Part shown: positions 1-9,291 of the stretch, one piece after another
Numbering within the stretch: position 1 is the first letter of the stretch
Layout of the letters: each line of letters starts with the position of its first letter
From: Fistularia commersonii
Taxonomy: Eukaryota; Chordata; Actinopteri; Syngnathiformes; Fistulariidae
Reading direction: 5' to 3'
Length of the DNA stretch: 64,000 bases
NCBI GenBank assembly: GCA_037954325.1
Contig: JBBMNZ010000034.1
Location: 8,230,001-8,294,000 of the forward strand
Translations under genes and position numbers: made by a program
The notes under the pieces: model-generated
Databases searched by the model: none
What the model saw: the letters and a program-made list of their open reading frames with translations, nothing else
What the model was told of the DNA's origin: nothing

Positions 1-580
1 GGTGCTATGAGATAGAAGAACATCATCCAGAATGAAAGGAAAGCTGGACAGGAGACCAGAGATGCTGCTCGCTGTAGAAAACAGTGACAGGAGGAAGAAC
101 TGGAGGTGGCAGAGATGAAGATGCTGAGCTTCTCTTTGGGAGCGACCGGGATGGAGAGGATCAGGAATGAGTCCAACAGAAGGACGGCACATGGTAGATG
201 TTTTGGAGAGAAGGTCAGAGATGGTTGGGTCGTGCACAGAGCAGGGATACCGCATATATCGGTAGACGGATGCTGGAATTGGAGGTCTAGAGGAAGACCA
301 AAGAGAAGATTTATGGATGTCGTGAGAGAGGATATGAAGGTAGTTGGTGGGAGAAAGGAGGAGACAGAGAAGGTGGATTCGCTGTGGAGACCCCTGAAGG
401 TGAAAGCAGACAAGAGAAGAAGACGGTTTGGGGACGGTGGAAGATCGGGGTAGAAGGATACTGAGGAAGACCACAGTAGGGGTGTATGGATGGATGGATG
501 GATGGATGGATGGGAAGTTAGCAGGTATGAGAGAATAGGATGCAGAGGAAAAGGGTTGGATGGAGGAAGAGGACTGGCGT
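1..580 (+). mobile_element. LINE fragment (ORF2 C-terminal end and 3' tail)
   Basis: Decayed 3' end of a non-LTR retrotransposon. From about 113 the frame reads KMLSFSLG, then RIRNES, RGRPKRRFMDVVREDM and finally a 'gacccctgaaggtgaaagc' end. Related copies occur at 4391-4700 with 5682-5860, 27215-27525 (minus), 47640-49140 and 53290-53600. The region from about 437 to 580 looks scrambled: it repeats parts of the same consensus ('gtagaaggatactgagg', 'gggttggatggagg') around a (GGAT)n tract. The frame is degenerate, so it is not a functional gene. The exact LINE clade (RTE-like or other) cannot be fixed by eye. It lies where the 3' exons of the minus-strand adaptor gene would be expected, or just before them. 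Confidence 0.8.
486..513. repeat. (GGAT)n microsatellite
   Basis: About seven tandem copies of a tetranucleotide inside the LINE 3' region. Short tandem repeats at the 3' terminus are typical of several fish LINEs. Confidence 0.9.
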
Positions 581-610
581 AAACAGAACCAGAAAGGGTT
601 GATTAGTTTG

Positions 611-631
611 CACACACACACACACACACAC
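611..631. repeat. (CA)n microsatellite
   Basis: Uninterrupted CA dinucleotide run. From here to 1012 I see no exon of the adaptor gene and no recognisable repeat. Confidence 0.95.
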
Positions 632-1012
632 GTGTCCGAGGACTCTTGGGAGATTTCAATGTGAGTCTTCTGAACAAACTCGCATGCAAACACATGCATG
701 CGTGATGGTTGTTCTCAGTTTGCAATGACAGAAAGAGGCTCCAGGAAAACAGCATCACGTCACAGAATTCTAATTATCAACAGGATGAAGAGTAACTAAA
801 TATTAGTTCAAATATTAAAGAAACAAGCGGTCAGAGTGCAAGTAAAGTGCCAAAAAGAATATAGTTGTTTGTCTTCCCTGTGCCTCTCTGTGCATCAAAG
901 GGTTTACGATCCGCTCGGAGCAAGGATATTCTTTTATTTTTTTATTTTTATTTGAAGATGAAAAATTGCTTAAATAACTTCCCCGGAAGGCGGTTGACGA
1001 AGACGCGTTCAC

Positions 1013-1177
1013 CTTTCTGAACTTCCGAATGGAAGCGTACTCGGCCGCGGACGGATCCGGACACGCCAGGGAGTTGGCGGAGGAAAGAGGAGACCGGTTC
1101 ACTCCGCTCGCCCCGTTGCCTCGTCCCGTCAACGGTCCGTTTATGGCGCCGTTCCCTCTCCCGCCCCCTCTGCCGCC
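1013..1177 (-). CDS. lime1: LIME1-like adaptor, exon with YASI tyrosine motif
   Basis: Internal coding exon of 55 codons on the minus strand. The acceptor is a pyrimidine-rich 'tttctatctcgcag' ending at 1178. The donor is AAG|GTGAAC at 1012. The translation begins GGRGGGRGNGAINGP and ends PSAAEYASIRKFRK. The EYASI/RK segment aligns with the tyrosine motif of human LIME1 (AEYARVQKRK) and with EYASV of PAG1. In this family such tyrosines are phosphorylated by Src-family kinases and recruit SH2 proteins. The exon is phase 0 at both ends, matching the phase-0 donor of the exon at 1498-1889 across a 320-bp intron. The first half is a low-complexity Gly/Asn/Arg stretch. Further C-terminal exons, expected to carry more YxxV/I motifs, are not visible between 580 and 1012 and probably lie to the left of the window. 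Confidence 0.8.
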
Positions 1178-1497
1178 CTGCGAGATAGAAAGAAGGCCGG
1201 ACGTATTCCGACTCCTTGAGTAAGGAAACGCGGTCTTTGTCGCGAAAGCATTTCCACAATACAGTATAAATACCAGCGCTCTTGTATTCCTTTATCTAAG
1301 CATGTACGGCTTATCTTTGGTTTCCCCTCGTGGAGCGAAACCAGGGAGGCTTCGGCTTCAGAAATTAAGAATGTAAATCCTTTAATAAACCCGGTATTTG
1401 TATCATAACTCAGCCTCCGGTGTTACGAAGCGCTGCCTCTGCCGCACTTTGCCGCCTGATAAATGGAAATTACCGAGCACGAATCAGATGCACGTAC

Positions 1498-1889
1498 GTT
1501 CCCGTTTCCGTTACGGGCTCCGTTGTTCTGAGCCGGGGGGCTCTGGGCGGCCCTGACCGCAGGCGGGGCGTCGGAAGGTATCGTCGGCGGGGCGGCTTTG
1601 GACGCGGCGTCGGCTTCCCGGACCCCCACGCTCTCGTACAGGCCGTCATCCAGGCAGTGGTTGGGCGTGGGGTTGTTCCGCAGACCCACCTCGGTGTAGG
1701 TGTGGTCCCTGGCCTCCCCTCCCCCGCCGCCCCGCTCGCCCCCCGAGTCCCCGCCCTCCTGGCTGGATCCTTGGGGACTCGTGGGGATCTGGGGTAGCTG
1801 GCGCCCTTGTGAAGGCCTCAGGTCCGTCTGGGAGCGCCGACTGTGGAGCAGCAGGAGGTCCATACTGGCCGGACGGCTCTTGCTAACAG
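1498..1889 (-). CDS. lime1: LIME1-like adaptor, main cytoplasmic exon
   Basis: Largest visible exon (392 nt, starts in phase 1 and ends in phase 0). The acceptor follows a long pyrimidine tract ending 'ccgtccgtgcag' at 1890; the donor is AAC|GTACGT at 1497. It encodes a cytoplasmic segment starting VSKSRPASMDLLLLHS, which matches the RPASMDLL stretch of human LIME1. Next come a proline motif GRQLPQIPTSP, comparable to RELPRIP in PAG1, a Gly-rich linker, and two tyrosine motifs: HTYTEVGL (LIME1 has TYSNVGL) and DDGLYESVGV (PAG1 has DCLYETV). The protein is expected to sit in lipid rafts and, once tyrosine-phosphorylated, to bind Lyn/Lck, Csk and similar SH2 proteins. The LIME1 call rests on RPASMDLL and on SKSDTRLHE in the preceding exon. 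PAG1 is the main alternative, and the family assignment is firmer than the paralogue. Confidence 0.88.
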
Positions 1890-1986
1890 CTGCACGGACG
1901 GAAGCGGGAGGAAGGGGGGGAAGCGGCGCAGATAATTCGGTGTCACGCCGTACGGATCGTCACATAAACTGCGGATTGTTACTTAC

Positions 1987-2074
1987 AGTTTCCATTGCAG
2001 GGAAAGCGATTGATCTCGTGGAGCCTCGTATCAGACTTGCTCATGGAGTTTAATTTAGGATGCCGAAGGGTACC
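1987..2074 (-). CDS. lime1: LIME1-like adaptor, juxtamembrane exon
   Basis: Short exon of 29 codons plus one base. It reads GTLRHPKLNS, MSKSDTRLHE, then INRFPCNGN. The SKSDTRLHE core is nearly identical to human LIME1 (SKSDTRLHEL), the strongest single clue to the paralogue. The donor is a perfect ACT|GTAAGT at 1986. The split codon is completed by the next exon (T + CT gives Ser) across a 97-bp intron, so the phases agree. The acceptor is ambiguous: two tandem CAGs at 2075-2080 would give either GGT or CAG as first codon. Both are phase 0, whereas the transmembrane exon ends in phase 2, so another small exon should lie between them. A (CA)19 run, (UG)19 in the transcript, sits directly upstream of the acceptor. 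Confidence 0.82.
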
Positions 2075-2080
2075 CTGCTG

Positions 2081-2081
<1 letters not shown>

Positions 2082-2119
<38 letters not shown>
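2082..2119. repeat. (CA)19 microsatellite next to a splice acceptor
   Basis: Perfect dinucleotide run. In the lime1 transcript it is a (UG)19 tract between a C-rich pyrimidine tract and the tandem CAGCAG acceptor of the exon at 1987-2074. Confidence 0.97.
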
Positions 2120-2122
<3 letters not shown>

Positions 2123-2932
2123 GGGGGAATTAATTCCAGAATACACTTTGCATAACGCATGCATGTGCGTCTGTATATGCAAGCGCTTTCAGGGGAGGAA
2201 GGCGGGGTAACGGCGTAATGAATGCTCGTCTCACCATATTTACAGATGTCCCTTTCTCTCCGGCGGAGGGGTGCTTGCTCTTGCTTTTTCTGACACAACA
2301 TCAAAGTGAGGAAGGTCAAACGGAGCCAGTGGAAAGAAACAGCACACACACACACACACAGACGCACACACACTCTGAGAGGCAGATAGATACTGTCAGC
2401 ATCCAGTGGTGGTAAGGGCATACAAGACCTTGGTTGATAACAAGAGCCCAGTCAAACAGAGGGAGGAATGTGACTCAGGCTTTTGCCAAAGTGGAAGATG
2501 TCCTTCGCTGAGGAAAATGTTCTTGTTTCTTCTCCTCTTTTCACTCTTAACAGCCTGAAACCTCAACATAATTATTGTGTATCTTCAGTCGCCTTCGCTA
2601 TTCAACAGATGAAAAACGCTCTTTGTTTGTTTTGAGCAAGGCTCACGTCCAGAGTTTAGTTTCGGACCCCTGGGGTCGGGATTAGCTATAGAGACGCGTT
2701 GATACGCGGAAGGGGGGTGATAGGAAAACGCTCAGCAGCGCCGGCGTGAACGTGTGAGTCACTCTGGTTTTCTTCTCAGGGGTGAGGCTCCACATCTCAT
2801 TCAACCCGAGAGCCCGCTGCAGCCCTGCAAAACGCAATGCAGCAATGCACGGGGCAGCTGGAGTTCAAACAGGTGCGGAAGGTATTTGCAAGTGCCTTTT
2901 TGATCTCTAAGTGCTGAAATATAAAAAAAATA

Positions 2933-3223
2933 CAGCTCGAAAAAATAACCGACACAATGTAACTCCAAGTCGGTCACACTTGTGTGAAATCACGCCGTCC
3001 GCTAAGAAGCAACACTGATTCATTTTGACTTGTCTTAAGGACGTTACATGTGTGTTTTTCCACTTTCATCTTGAGCGTGACTCCAAATCCAGACCTCCAC
3101 GGGTTCATACATTTGATTTCCATCGATCATTTTGGTGTGATTTTGTTGTCGGCACAAGAATATTTCATTCATTCAGATCGAGGATGTGTTATTTAAGCGT
3201 TCCCTTTATTTTTCCGAGCGGCG
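2933..3223 (+). mobile_element. Tc1-like transposon, internally deleted copy
   Basis: The left end starts after a TA with CAGCTCGAAAAAATAA and runs into 'acacaatgtaactccaagt'. The right end is 'gttccctttatttttccgag'. These are the two ends of a well-known fish Tc1/mariner element whose usual termini read CTGCTCAAAAAAATAAAGGG. The transposase gene is missing: the left arm passes straight from 'gcaacac' to 'attttgacttg' of the right arm. The same junction occurs in the copy at 52908-53240. It lies in a lime1 intron. Confidence 0.85.
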
Positions 3224-3660
3224 AATACGTATTCAATGATGTAGAATTCAAACCCCGATTTCATTGTTTTGACACGAGATGGTTCGGAGGCCTAGGGGTT
3301 CTAAATATGCTTCTCCGTTGCTCTCGCCTGGCTCTGAGTAAGATCTCCTTTAAACCGGAGGGCGCTCCATTACTTCTGCCTGGTGAGGATTCTACTTGAA
3401 AAGGGTGTTGCCAAGGAGCTCTGACTCCAGCCTGTCTCTTCGGCGTCTCGTGAACATAATGCCATCTGATCTGACGCTCGGAGACATTTGCATGTATTCT
3501 CAGCGCTCCGCAGAGCTGGGGATGCAAGAGGTCGGACAGATGGGTGGAGTAAAGGAGAAAAAAAAAGGGTAGAGAAGAGCTAAAAAGAAATAGATACACA
3601 AAAGGAGATGAGGGTTCCTCTTCCCATCTCCAGACCTCCGCTCGCCGAGGAGCCGCTCAC

Positions 3661-3791
3661 CTTTGGCAGCCCACGCAAACAAGCACGATGAGGATGGTGA
3701 CCACGAAGGCAGACGCCGCCGCGATCGCTCCCAGAAGGAGCAAGCTTTTGTAGGTAGAGTTTCCATCACCGGTCCCGCCGCCGCCATCCAT
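3661..3791 (-). CDS. lime1: LIME1/PAG-family adaptor, start and transmembrane exon
   Basis: First coding exon: ATG at 3791, 43 codons plus two bases, donor AAAG|GTGAGC at 3660. The short N-terminus (MDGGGGTGDGNSTYKS) carries one N-glycosylation sequon, NST, and would be extracellular. A hydrophobic segment of about 24 residues follows (LLLLGAIAAASAFVVTIL then IVLVCV), ending in CVGC. This type III (no cleaved signal) layout, with a tiny ectodomain, one membrane span and a CxxC palmitoylation pair at the inner face, is diagnostic of the raft adaptors PAG1 (CSSC) and LIME1 (CTAC). An upstream ATG in another frame (3787) gives no membrane span and is rejected. An acceptor-like 'ctttcctgctcag' near 3878 suggests the exon also carries about 86 nt of 5' UTR. 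Confidence 0.85.
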
Positions 3792-3877
3792 GACACACAC
3801 TTGACACACTCTCGCTCGCTCTCTCACTTCAACTCGGGCTCGAACGTCGCCACGCGGACCGTCTGCTCGGGAAAACC
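3792..3877 (-). other. lime1: Probable 5' UTR of the lime1 start exon
   Basis: Sequence upstream of the start codon back to an acceptor-like 'cctttcctgctcag' at about 3878-3891. It holds a (GA/GC)-rich stretch and a 'gtgtgtcaagtgtgtgtc' run just before ATG. The promoter and any untranslated first exon were not identified. Confidence 0.45.
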
Positions 3878-3979
3878 TGAGCAGGAAAGGGGGGGGCGGG
3901 AGAAAGGGAAGGAGAACATACAACATGTGAGTGACAACAAACTGAAGACAAGCTGCACCGACTGAGGAGACAAACCGCA

Positions 3980-4007
3980 TGTGTGTGTGTGTGTGTGTGT
4001 GTGTGTG
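3980..4007. repeat. (TG)n microsatellite
   Basis: Perfect TG run upstream of the adaptor gene. From 4008 to 4390 I see only unique-looking A/T-rich sequence. Confidence 0.95.
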
Positions 4008-4390
4008 CTTGGTTTGCCTCTGGCTTTTTGTCACTGTCTCATTCTGACATTTTAGTTTCTATTTCTGCCTCAGTGAGAAAATGATGCACAGAAAATAGAA
4101 CACCTCGCACAGAAGCCAAAAACGCCATCATGCCAAAACAAAAAAAAAAACGCATTTCTTCTTCCATGAGAAAAGATAAAATTATACCAAAACATTAGTT
4201 CGACCGGCCCCTGCGTCGGTTTCACAACCAAACTGACGGAATCCGTCGCTGTTGCGGTTGATTTCCCGGCAGAACACTCGCGCGATGCGTTCCTAATGAA
4301 ACCATAAACAAAAAACTGCTACTTCCACGGAACAGGTTTGGTTTGATCAGATTCGGACCGATCGTCATTTAAATCCTGATAAATGTAGCA

Positions 4391-4700
4391 ACAAGAGAGG
4401 TGGAGGTGCAGTTTGCCCAGGGAAGTAGACGAGTGAAGGTTCATGCGTGGGAATTTGGTGAAGAAGATGGACGCGGGTCAACAGTCCACGGCGACGGAGA
4501 AGAAGTGAAGAAACAAGCGGGTCGGAACGGTCGGAGAAGTGTGTCGGGCGTGATGAACGAGTACGAGGAGACGGAGGTGAGAGCAGCCAAGTTGTCACTG
4601 AGCGAGAGACAGCAGGAGGCAGAGATGAAGATCAGGAGGTTCCTCTTTCTCAGCAACCAGTTCATCAGAGGGACAACCAGCATGTTAGATGTTTGGACAT
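4391..4700 (+). mobile_element. LINE fragment, left half (interrupted)
   Basis: Same LINE family as 1-580, but a more upstream part is kept ('ggaggtgcagtttgccc', then 'gaggcagagatgaagatc' and 'catgttagatgtttggacat'). It stops at 4700 in a poly-T, and the matching right half resumes at about 5682 ('atattcagaggagggatgcc') in the same orientation. Confidence 0.78.
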
Positions 4701-4926
4701 TTTTTTTTTTTTTTTTTTTTTACACTTGTTGGTCTCAGCCCACTTGCATCCTGCTAATTTTTGTTTATTTATCTTATTCTTGTCATTCCGATTGTCACTG
4801 TCTATGTTGTCATTTAGTTTTGGTTGTCCATTTTCACCCTTACTGTCTTCTTTTCTTTTTTTTTGTCTTTTGCTTTTTCTAATTGTCTCTCTGTTTATAT
4901 TTATATTCAGATTTATTGACACATAA

Positions 4927-5313
4927 CGATGGCTGGAATGCAAAACCTCCGATCTGAAAAAAAAAAAAAATTTCAGGAAATGAAAAAAACGCTTCATTTG
5001 ATTATAGTATGGTCTTTGTTAAAGATATTCAAGAATATTCTATTGTTCACACACTATATTTCTATATTATAATTTAAGAATACATAGCATGTATTTTTAC
5101 CACTGACAATGCAGGTAAGTGTTTTTTTTCCTATTTTTTTCTGCTTCATTGTGCACGTAGGAGTTTTGTCATGTGACATTTATGCCAAAAGAAAGGGCGG
5201 GATTATCTTGCAGACAGACTGAAAATGTGGAGCCGTCCTATTTCTCACCATTCAATGCAAAAACCCAAAATCGAAAAAATTTGCAGATAGGCGGTTTTGC
5301 ATTCCAGCCATCG
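4927..5313. mobile_element. MITE with 30-bp terminal inverted repeats
   Basis: The ends are inverted repeats matching at 28 of 30 positions: CGATGGCTGGAATGCAAAAC on the left, and its complement finishing GCATTCCAGCCATCG on the right. ATAA flanks both sides (4923-4926 and 5314-5317) and is present once in the reconstructed target 'gacacataactgttatg', so ATAA is the target-site duplication. No coding capacity over 387 bp. The superfamily is unclear; the 4-bp duplication argues against hAT and Tc1. Confidence 0.85.
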
Positions 5314-5370
5314 ATAACTGTTATGTTGCTGTAACAAAAGAATTTCCCCTATGGGGATCAATAAGTTTAC

Positions 5371-5444
5371 CTTATCTTATCTTATCTTATCTTATCTTAT
5401 CTTATCTTATCTTATCTTATCTTATCTTATCTTATCTTATCTTA
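5371..5444. repeat. (CTTAT)n microsatellite
   Basis: About 15 pentanucleotide copies at the 3' end of an L2/Rex1-type LINE tail. A shorter run of the same unit ends the second tail near 5665-5680. Confidence 0.97.
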
Positions 5445-5681
5445 CACTAACCTTGGTTGAGCAAACCGATTCAGATATTTTACATCTCTAAGATATAAAT
5501 CCCAGCATTTTTGTAAAAGTAAAGATTTTACCTGTTTCTACATGTATTTACGTTGATGCTGTTGTTGTTCTCTCTGCTATTCATATTTTTATTCATATTT
5601 ATTGACACTTATAATTGTTACGCGGCTCTGACAAAAGAATTTCCCCCAAGCGGATCAATAAAGTTTATCTTATCTTACATA

Positions 5682-5860
5682 TTCAGAGGAGGGATGCCAG
5701 GCAGGGGGTCCAAAGAGGTTTAGTGATGGAGGAAGAGGTGTGAGAGAAAAGGATGCAGAAAGGAGGGTTAAAAGATTGGCCGTGGCCCCCGAAGGGACGA
5801 GTAGAAGATGAACAAATGTATTTATTAACTGGCCTTCGGGGAGTCGAAGAGGACAATCTG
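5682..5860 (+). mobile_element. LINE fragment, right half
   Basis: Continuation of the copy at 4391-4700: 'cagaggagggatgcc', a degenerate middle, 'gatgcagaaaggagggtta' and the terminal 'gtggcccccgaagggacgag' characteristic of this family's 3' end. Confidence 0.72.
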
Positions 5861-7410
5861 CGCCGTGGTAGAACACCACTTAAAATAATAATTTAAATCA
5901 TAGCTTGAAATGCATTTCTAGGAATATATTCGGACCATATCCGGGTTCATTAAACCGTGAGACGAAGCTACACGGGAATAAGTGTGTGGAAATAGGAAGT
6001 CAAAATGACGGGCGGAACAGTCCCGACGCGATAGGTGGTGCTCGGGCTAAATATCGATGCAGATCTTCACACCTTCCAGCACTATCAGCATCCACACGCC
6101 GTCTCGCGGTTCCAACACGTCACACGAGTTTGCATCCTGGGCACGGACGCGCACCTCGTCCAGGCAACTGGATTTTCACCTTTGGCTGACATTTTACCCC
6201 GTGCCTCTCCATCCACTGCCATACTGCTTTCTTATTTCCAGGAAAACTGACTCGAGGAAAACAAAAACATGCAAATATTACATCATATCGTCACGATTGA
6301 GGACAATTAGTTAAAAATATTCATTATAAGTACACTCCCTGCCCTTCCTTCTATTGGTTACAAGTACTGAATGCCAGTCATGTGATCATTTTTGCAGAAC
6401 CAAAGAAATAGTTATTGATTACATGTGATTGGTTAAAAGAATCCATCCAGGATCACGTTGTGTACAATTTACACACCCGCTAGTGATCGATCTCTGGATT
6501 TATATAGAGGGACCGCTTTGTGAGGGGAACACCGGCCCATTGTTTAGTTTTATACTGAACATAATGACGCACAAACAGCCGGTCCTCCTTTGGAGCATCC
6601 ATTTAAGAGAAATTCCACCTCGGAAGACGGAATATGTTCTGGTATGAGAACAATCACTTATCGGTGTGAGAAAAGAAACATTTGCACGATACTCTGCAGT
6701 CACCAAGCTTGCGAATTCCCCCACCCGCCCCGCGGTGCAGCAACACTCGCAGGCTGCGCGTTCCTTCACACACACACACTCACACACAGACAACGACAGG
6801 ATTCTGGATTCAGTATTAGATGAGAACAACAACACTGGGAATCCAAATGAAAAACCCAAGCAGTGTGCAGAAAGAGGTCACGGGAAGCGGCAGTGTGCAC
6901 CGCGAGCGTGAGCGGGAGAGATTCTGGAATAAACCGCCATGAGATCTGGCTCTGCCTCTCTGCTTCTTGGAGATAAAACTGCATCGTTTTGCTTTTCTTT
7001 TTTTTTTTTTTTTGTGTTGTTGTTGTTTTGTTTTCCATGCCCTCCTTTCTTAGTTCCTCTCCCTTGCTCTTCCTGCAGATTTCCTCTCCTCCTCCTCTTC
7101 CTTCTCTTTGTCTGCCCGCCTGTCTGTCTGTCTGCCTGCCTGCCTGCCTGCCTGACCCTGCAGATACGCCAGGCGATGCAGGGCGAATGAATTAGTTGAG
7201 CAGGGGCCTCAGACAGCCCTTTATGAAACAGAGAGACAGCAGAGAGAGTAAAAAATAAGAAAAAAAAAAAAGCATGCGAATGAAAGGGAACTGTGAGCGA
7301 GGTGATGAGACGTGGGAACAAATGAGTGGGATGAAAGGACAGACAGGTGAGAGAAACGAAAACGCAGGGAGACGGAGGAAAAGGGGAGCTCAACCTGCAG
7401 CGGGAACCAG

Positions 7411-7443
<33 letters not shown>

Positions 7444-9283
7444 GAGAGTGATGAGACGAAGAAGATGAAGAAATAGCGGGAAAAGCCTGGGAGGACGCGT
7501 GACGACTTGGGAGGGAACGAGAAAGAGGTCATCGTCTTCGTTCCTGCGTTTCGTGCACCCCTTCTGAAAAATTAAAGGGGGTGGAGGGGAGGCGGGGCGC
7601 GTACGACGGATGCACGACGCCGATGGGGGAGACGCGCGCTTGGCTGTACGTGCGAAGCTCACAAGTGGCGGCTCGCGCTCGACGCCCCTGCGGCGCACGC
7701 GACCGAGACGCCGCGCGACTGTTTACATCAAGCGCAATGACATCTGCTCTCACAACAGCGCCGTAACACAGTCAGCGGTGATGATAATGAGGGTGATGAA
7801 GGGCGCAGGTGATGACGATGACGGTAATAATGAGGTCGAACCGAACGCGGGGCGGATGCGAAGAGAACAACTGGTGGAGCGGCGGGAGAAGGATGCAGCG
7901 GTGCAGCACAACCACAGGGTGGAAGATTTTCCTCCGTGTGTCTCTGAGATCACACACACACACACACACACATGCTCGCAGCACGACACCAAAACGCGCT
8001 CTCGCATTAAACAGCAGATTGCGGTGTTGCAAATCTGAAATCAGCCTTCGGAGCAAATGTTTCCTTGAGCGACGACATGTCGAACCGACGTGGGACTCTC
8101 AGATGCAGCTCTGCAGCCTATGATTTAATATCTGCTCAACAAAAGCTAATTATAGTGGCGTCTCACTGTCATGCCTTAAATAGACGGTTGAAAACACACA
8201 AATTCTGAGATATAATGAGTTTTATAACCTCCGTGTCTTTGGGGAGCGTATTTGACATCCGCTGCTTTGTGAGCCACACGTGGAATCCAAAAGGAGTATT
8301 TTTCCATTAATGCAATTCCACCTATCCTGATAACATAATCCTCAGTTTTATTCGCAAATGACTCCGTCGCATTGTGCTTTTAATGCGCCGTGTGTTTAAT
8401 TAGATTCCTAAATGAGTAATTAACCGCCGTGACGCTGCTCGGAGAACGCGCCACACCAGGAGAAATAGCATACGTGCGGGAGCTGCAGAACTCCCGGCAA
8501 GTTTAAGCGAGTTGAGGACGACATCGACATTTACAGTAACACTTTCCGCTTGTATCACAAGTCCTTAAAATATTCATGGCGCCAGAGGACGAGTCCAGAC
8601 GTCGGCTCGGTGTCCTGTACGCAGAACGGGCCGGAGAGGAAGGGGTTAGGACGGGAAGAGCGGAATCGGTAAAGGGAGCTGCTCGGATCTTAAAAGTCGA
8701 GACGATGAGCGGTAAACATTAATCTGCAAAGTTATGACGGGTGGCGGTGGCTTCAAAAGACGCCATCTTTTTCCATCGCTTCAAAGCGGAGCACGTTCGG
8801 GGGGAACGAGACGGGGGCGAGGCGATGCCTTCTTGTCCGCGGATGTCGAGCAGCGACGGGGGAGAGAAACCTTTCTCTGTGAGTCAGACATCGCTTTCAC
8901 CAAAGTGTTTTTCAGACGGGAGTCACTCGAGAAAAAGGCGTCATTAGATGAGCAGAGGAGATCGTAAAGGAGCGTTCGGGTGAAATAACTGGACTTGAGC
9001 TATAACTAATAGTCATTCTCACTATCGGTCAATCGATTTTTCTCCTTACAGACAATTATTAATTCATGAATCACCTGGAATGATGATGATCACAGCCAAC
9101 ACGTAAACTAAATTCGAATTGACCGTTGACATGCAAACCCTGTACATTTTAAAGTGCGCGTTTCTAACTTCATTGTATTAATTTTCAGTATTTTCTCTAT
9201 TCTCTTTCCTCCATCTGGGTGTAAGTGTGTAAACCACAGGGATGCACTTTTTCGTCCCTCCAATTGGGAGGCGGTTGCACTCC
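5861..9283. other. Intergenic sequence without recognisable genes
   Basis: No exon, RNA gene or full transposon recognised. It contains CA/TG microsatellites (about 6768-6790, 7413-7440, 7951-7972), CTGC/TCTG-rich tracts (about 7117-7155), A- and T-runs, a CpG-rich patch at about 7590-7740, and an A/T-rich, unique-looking stretch at about 8130-8450 with homeodomain-type TAAT cores. Confidence 0.7.
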
Positions 9284-9291
9284 ATTATTAT

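Larger units (their letters stand above)
2075..3660 (-). other. lime1: Intronic stretch of lime1 with one unplaced exon
   Basis: Non-coding between two placed exons. Phase bookkeeping (phase 2 leaving 3661, phase 0 entering 2074) implies at least one missing exon encoding the basic juxtamembrane segment. A basic run readable on the minus strand near 2518-2545 (EKRRRNKN) is a weak candidate because no good splice pair frames it. The interval also holds a (CA)n tract (2082-2119), a smaller CA-rich tract near 2343-2372 and a Tc1 derivative (2933-3223). Confidence 0.6.
4701..5681 (+). mobile_element. L2/Rex1-type LINE tails inserted in the LINE
   Basis: 3'-tail sequence of a second LINE type: 'cacttgttggtctcagccc', T-rich body, 'ttattgacac', 'caaaagaatttcccc' and 'atcaataa(a)gttta' followed by CTTAT repeats. 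Two tail ends are present, at about 5445 and 5681, so this is composite (two insertions or a duplication). It is itself split by the MITE at 4927-5313. Confidence 0.72.

Noticed and set aside
3657..4034. Longer N-terminus for the lime1 first exon (start at 4034)
   Set aside because: The extension reads through a (TG)n microsatellite as THTHTH and crosses a good acceptor at about 3878. The family has only a tiny ectodomain.
5371..5444. Tandem array that could be mistaken for a CRISPR or satellite
   Set aside because: It is a pure pentanucleotide (CTTAT) microsatellite forming the tail of a LINE. No spacers.
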